NCBI GenBank assembly: GCA_963971285.1
Contig: OZ020253.1
Coordinates: 18,674,528 to 18,738,527 of the forward strand
Direction of reading: 5' to 3'
From: Astropecten irregularis
Lineage: Eukaryota > Echinodermata > Asteroidea > Paxillosida > Astropectinidae
DNA length: 64,000 bases
Shown here: one piece after another, positions 55,204 through 64,000 of the stretch
Position numbering within the stretch: the first letter of the stretch is position 1
Layout of the letters: every line of letters starts with the position of its first letter
Translations under genes and position numbers: made by a program
Notes under the pieces: generated by a model
The model's input: the letters and a program-made list of their open reading frames with translations, nothing else
Database searches by the model: none
What the model was told of the DNA's origin: nothing

Positions 55204-55761
55204 AGTTTTCAGAATGTCAATGTGTTTTGACTTGAGTTTGAGAGTCAAACTTTGACTAGCCCCACATTAGCCTACTGCCTAACAGTTAGGCCTACTCGGC
55301 TCCCCCTAGATTTAGACGGCTACTCCGTGAGTGAGCCTTCTTCTAGCACTCTTACTTTTCGGGGGGGGGGGGGGGGGGGGGTGTCTTTTACGCCACCCAT
55401 ATTATTTTCAGTATTTATTTAGCTGTTCTGTTCCAAAATGAGAGTCAAAATTGAGACATGAATCAAGTTTTCGCTGTTTTCTCAGTAGGCCTACTCAGAT
55501 GTGCGATTGAGCTCAAATTTTCACAGGCTTATTATTTTATGCACATGCTGGATCAGACAAAGTGTGAGAGTGCTGTTCTGTGACCTTTACCCATTATACC
55601 TATAAAGCTATACACATAATATGAACCTATAGCTTGTATTATACCTTTAATTGTTTTCTCTCATCTCTCATCAGCTATCATTTGAGTGTACAATGTGTGT
55701 ATATGAGGAAAGGTACCTGACTGATTGAAGTGGCTGGGGTACATACTGTACATGTAGGCCT

Positions 55762-58700
55762 ATGGAGACTGAAACAGTTAACAGGTGGTTAGAGAGAGTC
55801 ACATTATGGGAAAAATACGGCAACAGCATCAATCTAGATGAACTGAGGGCATTCCTACACACGCTCCACAAACAGCTTGCTAAGAGTGTAAGGACGTCTC
55901 TTCAACTTTTCAGAAATCACACTTTTCCCTCGGCCTGTTAATTCAATTATTGCATACACATTTAATACTCTGATAAAGAATCATTAATAGCAGTGTTTAA
56001 ATGATAAATTGCTGTACTTGTTGTGATATTGGATTTGAGTTTGCCTGCTGACCCCAGCTAGGAAGCTGGTCAAAATCAGTGAAATACTCTGTTTTTCCTC
56101 ATTGCATATTTAAGTGTTTCATGTCAATTGTTTCATTTCAGGGTCACCCAGTAGCTGTACTGACATGCCTCCCACAGGTTGGACAGCTCTTGGGGAAGCT
56201 TAACAGTACTAACATCCTAAAGATGCAAGGTACATGTACGCACATCCATGTAATGCTTGAAAAGTGAACAAAGGAAAATTTACTGGAGTGGGATTCGAAC
56301 CAGCGACCCTTGGAATACTGTACCGGCACTCTTACCAACTGAGCTACCTGGGGCTGGTTTTCACAAAGCACTTAGATTAATCTTAAGATGAGTTGTTCAG
56401 TATCACCATAGTGATTTGTATTGTGACGTCACATGTTGCTTAGCAATTAAGATAAATTCACACTTAAGATCTATCTTAGTGCTTCGTGAAATGTTGATGG
56501 TGTCCCTAAAAGTCAATAATTATCTTGTTTTTTTTGGCAGTCAAAAGCCATGAAACCACTCACATACACTCACATTTAAGATACAGAAAAAAAGAAGACA
56601 TTTGCAGGGTTTGTGGTGACCATGCTTGGAAAATAATTGTGGTTTTTTTCTGTTTCAACTCATCATTATTAAGATGCCGACTACCAACTGATTCTACAAT
56701 GCATGTTGGCACTGCACTCCGATCAGCCAGGTACCACCCTGGAGAAGAAGGCTACAGCTTGGGTACAGGTATGTACATCATAGTGAGGATCCAAGGCCAA
56801 ACAGAGTCCTGTTGGTTTTGTTAGCCTCTTCACAAGCCCCATCCCCCCCCCCCCCCCCCCCCCCCGAGGTAAAGGCCCTTTAAAGGTAAATACATGATTG
56901 GTAAAGGTCACAGGACAGCACTCATACTTTGTCTGATGAAACACGTATATAAAATATATGAAATAATAAACCTGTGAAAATTTGAGCTCAATCGGACATC
57001 TGAATCACAAGAAAATAGCGAAAACCCGACTCGATTTTTCTTATGAAACATGAAGAATAGTTTACTTTATGTTTGTTCCAAAAATCGTTCGGACGAACGA
57101 TCGTTGGAAAAGACGCTAAATCTTGATTTCCTTGAAAAACCCAGCATCTGATGAACCAAGATTTCCCATGGTGACTGTTTGCACTGTTTACGAACTGTTG
57201 AGTCCATTGAGTCAAACTCAATAATTTTTTTTGGAGGCCTTGCAAATCTTATGCTCCCTTTAAAGCATGCCTAAAGTGTAGGGTAGATTCTATCTTATAA
57301 AAGGGAGTCCCTCAGTCCTGATTTAAGACAAATTTGGTATCTAGGAGATGACTTGATGAGATATTCACTGTGAGTCCAGTCTCTCTTTGTACCCGCAGTC
57401 TCAAGTTCGGCACAGTGTCTCCTACTACAAGGACACTAATCCTTGCAGTGGCATAGGGGAGTCTATCAGCTGCTCTGTGGATCACTACAACTACACAGCT
57501 TCTCTTAAGGTTCGTACCGGTATATTAAAGGACATGTACAACCTTTGTAAAGGTCACAGAACTGCATTCACATTTTTGTCTAATATCCAATGTCTCATAT
57601 CCATAAGATAATAAGCCTGTGGAAATTTAAGCTCAATCGGACATCTGAGTCTCGAGAAAATAACCAGAACCCGATTCAATTTTTTCAAGAAGGATTTTTG
57701 ATCTAACTAAGATCAAAAAATGTTTTTGGTGTTTGGTTTTACTGTTTTTGGAGAAATACACCATTTCAGACCGAACATTTTTAAAAAATATATTTTTAAT
57801 TTATTTTTTTTAATTTTAAATTTTTACATATTTTGTTAACAATATGTTTCTACCAGCACCATCTTCATACCCTAAAAGTTGTATGTAAATCTGTGAACAT
57901 TTCTAGTTGGGTTTGCTACAAATGTTGTACATGCCCTTTAAGTTGGCTGTATATTGTATCAAACAAAACCAGTACTGGATTTCACCAAGCGCTAAGTTCT
58001 TCAATCCTAAATCGATCTAATAATTGCTAAGCAATGTGTGCATCACAGATCAAAGTTAAATCGTAATAACCTTACAATAGAAATAAATGGCCATGTCGCT
58101 CTGTCTCATATTGCACTGTAGCTGCTGGAATCACTAGTTGAAGATCTAGATAAAGTGCCCACAACACGATGGGATAAGAACACCAAGTAAGTGACCGTGT
58201 GCTTTTTGTAATGTAGATACTGTACGGGACCTTATGCTGTTAATTGATTATAGATAGCTATAATGTGTTGCTCAGTGCATCTATACTCATGTAACACATG
58301 GGAGCGGGAAGAATCACCTACATCATGTTTAACATCATTTTATTAAAATAATAATAATAATACATCGGATTTGTAAAGCGCACTTTCCATCTTAATTAGA
58401 TGCTCAAGACGCTTCAAGGCAAATTAGAGAATTAAATAAATTAAATAAATTAGAGCAAATTAAATACATTACAGGATCGAAAAATACAAATGAATACATA
58501 AATGGTTGTCTGTCAAAAAACAAAAACAAAAAGGCTAATTTAGTTTTTCAGAAGATCCCGGTAGGATCCAAATGTCAGGCCCTCCTACCTCCAAACATTT
58601 TATAAGTTTTAGGTCATTTTTGGCTGATGAGAAGTTTGCAGCAGTTGATTACTTGTATTCGTTTTATTAAAAGCGATTACATTAAACTTGAGCATGAGTT

Positions 58701-60757
58701 TGCCTTTGTTGGTTTGAATGTTAACAGCTGCCTGGTACCCGGCACCCGGCTCTCCAGTGCCACACTGAGAGACCTGTCAGAGCTTTGCCTTCCCTTGGTT
58801 ACCAGTGGCAATGCTGTGGCGTCATTGGTCGGTAACCTGCTGAGCTGTCATGCGAGCGACGGGAAGGATGGCATCAGTCCAAACTTTCTCCAAATCGTCA
58901 CGGCAACCCAGGATGGTGCTTACTCCAGCCGGCGCTGCTGTAAAGTCAAATTCAAATATTTTGCTGCATTTTTTTTCTTTCTTGAATCCTGCATATTTCT
59001 TGTACTCATTAATATTACATTACCACTATTAATATCATTATATGAATTTATTGGTGTAGTAATCTATCATTTACAGAATAATTTTCCTGGTATCGCATCG
59101 CAATTATCGATGCATTTTCAACCATTTGCTAAAGCATTTTATTTTAACATGCGACGTTAACAATTTTAAAATACCATTGATGGGCAAAATCATTCATACC
59201 GACTTGAAACTATTTACAATGTTCATGATATGAACATTCTTATTGTCATTGTGTGCCATAAATTTGCACTAGAAAAAAATGCTATACAAGTTTATCTAAC
59301 AGCTATCGCAAATAGTGACTGCAAGGAATTGTGAATGACCGCTATAACAAACAATTTCTACGCATCCCAACGTGTTCATTTGTCTTCTTTCTCCTGTGCA
59401 GCTTTGGATTTGAGCTACAGAGGTCGAGTCTCACTTTGGACCAGGCATTTGCCGGCTTTGGAGAGGGAGATCCTGCACCTGTGTGAAGCCCTTGTCCCTG
59501 TGCTGGATTCATCCCAACAGGAGGCCAAACAATTGATGTGCAGCAGACAACTAGTAATGCAGTTTCTGCACATTTCATACCGTCTCAGTTTTTGTTGACT
59601 AGGGGTGCTGGTGCACACAATAGACCGATCCATTATTATAAAGTCCCTCCCACTGAACACGTGTTCAATGAACACATGTTCCTCTCCAATGTCACACTGC
59701 ACATTCCAGTCGGGCGTTCTATGCCCGCGTACAGTTGTCGGACCTATGGGGCGGGGCTTAATGGATGTGTTTCTTCCAGAAGCAACTTGAAATGAGTTTG
59801 GGGAGATGAGAAAGGGTTAAAGGGTGAAAATATTATTTAAAAGTCCTGTTCTTGCTCAAATTTCGGTAATGAGGTATATGGGAAATTACCTGTGTAATTT
59901 TAACTAGGCAAAAAGTCCTGTGGTTTCAATAATGCATAATTTTATTTATTAGTGTTTCATTTCTGTTTTTTCGCTCTGATTTTTCAGCCAAAGGCTTGCG
60001 CTGAGAATCCATCATTACTGACCGCCGTGCTTTCACTGATGGAGTTGCTGTTTCGCCACACGGACGGCAGCAATTTTGCCTTGAGTTTGATGCGTTTGTT
60101 TCATCAGTGTGTGGAGGACTGTCGACATTCTGCAACTGTGCCTTTATATCACTGCAGTCACAGGTGGCCAGGGATGGAGAGCTTACAGACTGGCCTCTTA
60201 ACCGACCCAAGAGGTGAACATTGATCTATCTTTGCTTGAACATAATCTCAACAGCCAGATTGAAGGACATTGATACAAACAACAATGGGAGACTTTGGAG
60301 AATCGGTCTTCAACAGCGCACGTGCATGCACAACAGCGCATGCGCAAAACAACGCGCGCATGCTCACAATTGCGTGCGCTGTTGACTTGAAGACCGCTTC
60401 TCCAAAGTCTCCCATTCTGCGTGCCCTCTGGATCCGCCCCTTCATTTCTCATATTTTGCAAATCTCCAGTTTTGAAGAACATCACATACTGTGGGTTTAC
60501 AGGTAACTTTGTGCACAAAATGTGCAGCAACAAGTAACTCATAACCTCTAATTATGATTTATTTCTTAAGCAGATGTTTTTTTATATTCTAGTTTTTAAT
60601 TATTAGCTTATTATTTATGGCATTGTTTTGTAAAGACAGCATGCCCATTGTTTTGAGTTTGAATTTAGTATGGGAAGCTACTCCTGGCCAAGCCAAACCA
60701 GACAGTGAAATAATTGTTAAATATTCCGTCAATGGCTACGGCTGTTCTCTGTACTAG
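55762..60757 (+). CDS. Multi-exon gene for an unrecognised helical protein
   Basis: I do not recognise this protein. Eight exons join in phase with good splice sites: 55762-55887, 56142-56229, 56674-56768, 57399-57509, 58122-58186, 58728-58915, 59402-59553 and 59988-60213. A short ninth exon at 60669-60757 keeps the frame, ends in TAG and precedes AATAAA at 60948-60953, giving 379 aa. The start METETVNRWLERVTLWEKYG has stops upstream. The sequence is Leu-rich and helical-looking, as in HEAT-like or armadillo-like proteins: TLRDLSELCLPLVTSG, ALEREILHLCEALVPVLD, LTAVLSLMELLFRHTD, SLMRLFHQCVEDCRH. No membrane segment or signal peptide is seen. The last exon is uncertain; an alternative after the acceptor at 61054 is also open. 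Confidence 0.7.
56262..56570 (-). mobile_element. tRNA-derived SINE (SINE-1) split by a small palindromic element
   Basis: Minus-strand reading has GTAGCTCAGTTGGTAAGAGT, GCTGGTTCGAATCCCACTCC and AGTAAATTTTCCTTTGTTC, with clear A and B boxes. The head with GGCTTTTGACTGCC is displaced to 56503-56570 by the insertion at 56358-56497. It lies in intron 2 of the unknown gene. Confidence 0.75.
56358..56497. mobile_element. Palindromic element inserted in SINE-1
   Basis: The left part TTTTCACAAAGCACTTAGA and the right part TCTTAGTGCTTCGTGAAAT are inverted relatives, with TTAAGAT/ATCTTAA words inside. Removing it restores the order of SINE-1 blocks seen in other copies. A diverged relative may lie at 57970-58080 (TTTCACCAAGCGCTAAG). 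Confidence 0.65.
56884..57264. mobile_element. Chimeric TTAA element
   Basis: TTTAAAGGTAAATACATGATTGG opens a type 2 half (TTTGTCTGATG, GCTCAATCGGACATC). It then switches near 57060 to unrelated sequence ending GCCTTGCAAATCTTATGCTC, CCTTTAAA. The same ending (GCCTTGCAAATATTATATGCTCCCTTTAA) is seen at 3937-3966. Confidence 0.65.
57529..57937. mobile_element. TTAA element, GTACATGCCC-ended variant, complete
   Basis: TTAA at 57525-57528 and 57938-57941 flank ends AGGACATGTACAACC and GTTGTACATGCCCT. The interior has the type 2 left half and the common right half (ACCAGCACCATCTTCATACC), with an AT-rich expansion at 57780-57835. It lies in intron 4 of the unknown gene. Confidence 0.85.
60286..60414. 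mobile_element. TGGGAGACTTT miniature TIR element, copy 2
   Basis: The ends TGGGAGACTTTGGAGAA and TTCTCCAAAGTCTCCCA are inverses. The interior is rich in GCGCATGCG words. It is the same family as 26816-26947 and lies in the last predicted intron of the unknown gene. Confidence 0.85.
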
Positions 60758-60947
60758 ACAAATGGGGGAAATGAAGCCATAGCAATAATACTAGATCCAG
60801 ATTTTGACATGGCTTTTCACTCCGATAGGGGGAGACAGGAGCAAAACAGAGAGCAACATATTCACTGTCAATGTGTGTATTCTGTGCTTCCTTGTATCTT
60901 AATACCCATCCTGTGCCAAAAGTGTCTCTATAAAGATGAAGTGACAA

Positions 60948-60953
60948 AATAAA
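60948..60953 (+). terminator. Poly(A) signal candidate of the unknown gene
   Basis: AATAAA occurs 191 bp after the predicted last stop and is followed by ATCATTTTGAATTTGTGTT. It supports the short ninth exon, but would be internal if the exon after 61054 is used. Confidence 0.4.
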
Positions 60954-61215
60954 ACATATGATATCATTTTGAATTTGTGTTACACAATTGAATTTTCTTT
61001 ACTGAATTTAACTTGATGAAGTGAATTATGAAAAGTGGATGGACGTTGCTTTAGGTGGGAATTTTGAACATCATTTGTGGGACTTGGGCACATTATCTGA
61101 ATCTGATGAAACAGCAAGATGAACTAGCAGAGTCTGTACTGCAAGTGTCTTTATGTAGTGCTCCTGCAGAAATGGGGTATTACACATAATTATGGATAAC
61201 TTGGGCAAAGCTTAA

Positions 61216-61520
61216 AGGTACAGTACAACATTGGTAACAAACCAAAACAGAAATGTTCACGGATTTATGTATAACTTTCAGGGTATGAGGAATTGAGGAT
61301 GGTGCTGGTAGAAACGTACCATTAAAATATTTCCGCCTGAAATTGTGTATTTATCCAGAAATTAGTCAAACAAAGACTGAAAAACAGTTTTGATCTTGCG
61401 GTAAACCAAAACGATCCTTTATGTTTTATAAGAAATATTGAGTCGGGTTTTCGCTGTTTCTCGTGACTCGGATGTCAGATTGAGCTCAAATTTTCACAGG
61501 TTTATTTCTGTGACCTTAAT
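61216..61520. mobile_element. Type 2 TTAA element, right end lost
   Basis: TTAA at 61212-61215 precedes AGGTACAGTACAACATTGG. The common module and the GAGCTCAAATTTTCACAGG block are present; sequence diverges after TTCTGTGACCTTAAT. Confidence 0.75.
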
Positions 61521-62852
61521 ATCGGACAGTGAAATGAGACAGAAACATGGTATGCTTTCTAGACATTTGATAGTATTTATTCATTTGTAAGCGTCATCAT
61601 ACACAGGCTTTGCCATACTGTAAGTACACAAAACAACACAATCATTAATATTTGAATCCTATTTTTAAATACACTTACAAACAAGATCTTGTTTAACAGC
61701 TTGATTTCTGTTCTGTATTTTTTTTTTTCGTTTTGTTTCTTAAATTCTTTATCTACGGTAATCCACACACACAAAAGGCAACACACAGTATCTGTTCAGT
61801 CAATTGCAGCGCACTGTCGAGCGAGGGGGGCGGGGGAGAAACGTCGGTCCACAAAACAAAGGAGTATGTTCCCTTCTTTTTTTTCCATAGTCGTCACAGC
61901 GTTATATACATGCATCTATGGCGAACGCGTCCGCAAGACTATTCTACACACGACAATTCACAGAAGTTTAATTTTTTTCTTCGATTTTCTTCTTCCGTTT
62001 CCCTTTCGTACTTGTTTGACATCACAATATGCAATCCGTTCTGTACATAGTATTAAAAATCTTACAACAGTCCGATTTTGTTTTTCTTCTTAAATACCAC
62101 CATTTCGCAAGCACAGGGGAAAGAAAATAACAAAATAAACGTCGTCATCTACACGTCGTTAAATAATTGGAGGCAAGTGGAACGTCCCTGGCAGGATTTA
62201 TACAAGATCTATTTAGCTTTTTTTTTTTTCTCTACAGTAGATTGTCACCATAATAACACTATTTAAAGAATAAAAAATCATTAATTCATTAAAGCCTCCA
62301 CAAGTCATTACCCTTGTCAAATAACTCCAAATTTCCAAACCCAACTCCCCCAAAAAAACAAATTACAAATATTGGAACAAATATGTATTCAATTCTTTAA
62401 AAAATAACACTGCATAAAATGCAAAATAAAAAATAAAGAATTCTATTTACAAATTGCTCCACAAAAAAACCCAATCCAAGAAATCATCAAAATACATGAA
62501 ATTGCAAGGTATTTTATAGTAAAAGACAATGACGTAAAACATAGTATTTTTCATGTCAATATCCTGAATTGAACAAACAAAAACAAAACACTGCTTTCAA
62601 TCCATAACACAAAATCTGTCAATTCCACAGCAAGAGTATTAAACTTGGAAGTAATTCTTCTCCTATTTGCATAATGAGGAAGTATTATGCAGACATGATG
62701 AATGCAGTCCTCCACTCCCCCTTCACAAACAGGCCCTCAATGTGATGAAAACTGCAACTGTGTTATTGTTCAGTTCTGAGCATGTCCGTAAAGGAACCTA
62801 CTTGCGTTATTATCGCAAAATCCCAGTGCTAGATGATTTATTTCAAAGCAGA

Positions 62853-63192
62853 AGGTACAGTACAGGATTGGTTTTGAATCCAAACAGAAATATTCACAGA
62901 TTTACGTATAACTTTTAGGGTACGAAGATGGTGCTGGTAGAAACATATCGTTATAATATTGCCATCTGAAATGGTGTATTTATCCAGAAATTTCTAAAAC
63001 AAAGACCAAACACAGTTTCAATCAAAACCATTCTGTTTTATACGAAAAATCAAGTCGTGTTTTTGCTATTTTCTCGTTACTCCGATTGAGCTGAATTTTA
63101 CACAGGTTTATCATTTCATGTACATAGTACATGTTTGATCAGACAAAGTGTGAGTGCTATTCTGTGACCTTTACCAATCATGTATTATACCT
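62853..63192. mobile_element. Type 2 TTAA element, complete
   Basis: It runs from AGGTACAGTACAGGATTGG to ATCATGTATTATACCT, followed by TTAG in place of TTAA. All type 2 blocks occur in order, including ATGTTTGATCAGACAAAGTG. The left target site has decayed. Confidence 0.78.
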
Positions 63193-64000
63193 TTAGGGAC
63201 GATTTAACACGCATTTTGTGGTACAGAAATCTTACAATGGTAAATATCAAACAAATTTCCCTGCCACAAAGTTAACATACAGCATTATAAATAAATAGAA
63301 AAAAAAATACCCCAAAACATGAATTCAAACCACACCATTCATTACTTACACTATTCAGCTAAAAATATCGGATGAAAATTTGAATAAAAACCAGGAACAG
63401 TTATATTAAGCTTATAAAGCATTTACACACATAGCAGGTGGAAAAGCATTGTGCAAATTGACCTACACATGGGATATTTAAGTTAATAGGAATGGCACCT
63501 TTATATACACACAAAACTTTTTTTTTTAAACATCTTCCATATTTGTGATTTTTTTTTCTTCTTTTATACACGTACACGTTTTCATTTAATTATTATTATT
63601 ATGCTTTGAACATCGAATATACGTGAATAGCGAAATTGCACTGATGCAAAAAACAATTACGAATTCAAAGAAAAAAAAAAAAGATCGCTAGTTCAACCAC
63701 GCCAAAGGCAAAATGCCCACATTATACAGGGAGTACCAGAAAAAACGCAACAATGTGTTGGGACCCATTTTGTTAAAATTTAACTGTTTATCACTTCAAG
63801 ATTCAGATATGTGATACAACCATGTCTTGGCTATCACCATGTAGAATTTAAGCATATTGGGACTGAAATTGGCGAAAATATGACCAATTGAAATAGTACT
63901 TCCTAAAAACAAATTTGCAAGGAGAACACACATAGTGGTCAATACGCACATAATGCGTATTGAAAGAAAGATGAAAATCGGGTTTTGAGGTTAGGTGATT

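Larger units (their letters stand above)
52476..55761. other. Spacer between sialyltransferase and unknown gene
   Basis: It contains a type 2/3 TTAA element (53391-53730), the foldback transposon (54160-55203), a G-run at 55362-55381 and a partial type 2 element (about 55440-55650). From 52500 to 53380 the DNA is AT-rich without visible features. The promoter of the following gene is expected near its right end. Confidence 0.45.
60960..64000. other. AT-rich end of the window with repeats
   Basis: Two type 2 TTAA elements are listed separately (61216-61520, 62853-63192). A stop-free stretch after the acceptor at 61054 may be an alternative last exon of the unknown gene. Otherwise the DNA is AT-rich with many homopolymer runs and no recognisable exon. 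The 61560-62290 part could be a 3' UTR of a minus-strand gene outside the window, but nothing proves this. Confidence 0.4.

Noticed and set aside
61689-62093. Plus-strand frames of 105-134 codons near the window end
   Set aside because: They are rich in Phe, Ser and Leu owing to T-rich DNA, have no recognisable domain, and no splice or poly(A) context supports them.

Overview
The window is nuclear DNA of an animal. It is AT-rich, with multi-exon genes bounded by GT/AG introns, long introns full of short inverted-repeat transposons, tRNA-derived SINEs, a LINE and satellite DNA. A deuterostome marine invertebrate is the best guess, because an ST8Sia-type alpha-2,8-sialyltransferase sits beside clear orthologues of vertebrate OXCT1, IFI30/GILT, PNKP and DHCR24. 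Echinoderm is my first choice; hemichordate or cephalochordate is possible. Gene identities come from reading the translations; no database was searched.

Layout. 1.1-8.2 kb (-): complete 13-exon OXCT1, mitochondrial succinyl-CoA:3-ketoacid CoA transferase, 538 aa. 10.1-15.0 kb (-): complete 5-exon GILT-type lysosomal thiol reductase, 257 aa. 15.5-18.9 kb (+): complete 5-exon PNKP without an FHA domain, 417 aa, head-to-head with GILT across 483 bp. 19.9-20.6 kb: 43-bp minisatellite. 21.0-30.9 kb (-): complete 9-exon DHCR24 sterol reductase, 522 aa, with transposons in its introns. 31-37 kb: gene-poor. 37.2-41.5 kb: ruined Polinton/Maverick-like element whose PolB remnant is split by a 5'-truncated LINE. 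43.0-46.1 kb: about 24 copies of a ~127-bp satellite with higher-order structure. 46.3-47.6 kb: diverged ~480-bp duplication with a TTAA element inside. 49.4-52.5 kb (+): 3-exon ST8Sia-like sialyltransferase, 413 aa. 54.2-55.2 kb: foldback transposon with 9-bp target duplications. 55.8-60.9 kb (+): multi-exon gene for a helical protein I do not recognise. 61-64 kb: repeats and AT-rich sequence.

The genes do not form a pathway; they act in ketone-body use, lysosomal disulfide reduction, DNA end repair, sterol reduction and sialic-acid transfer. The only positional link that suggests shared regulation is the GILT/PNKP divergent pair.

The most striking material is mobile DNA: TTAA-flanked miniature transposons built from exchangeable half-modules, a SINE that shares its 3' tail with the LINE in the same window, several nested insertions, and a charged coiled-coil block lying within the PolB remnant.
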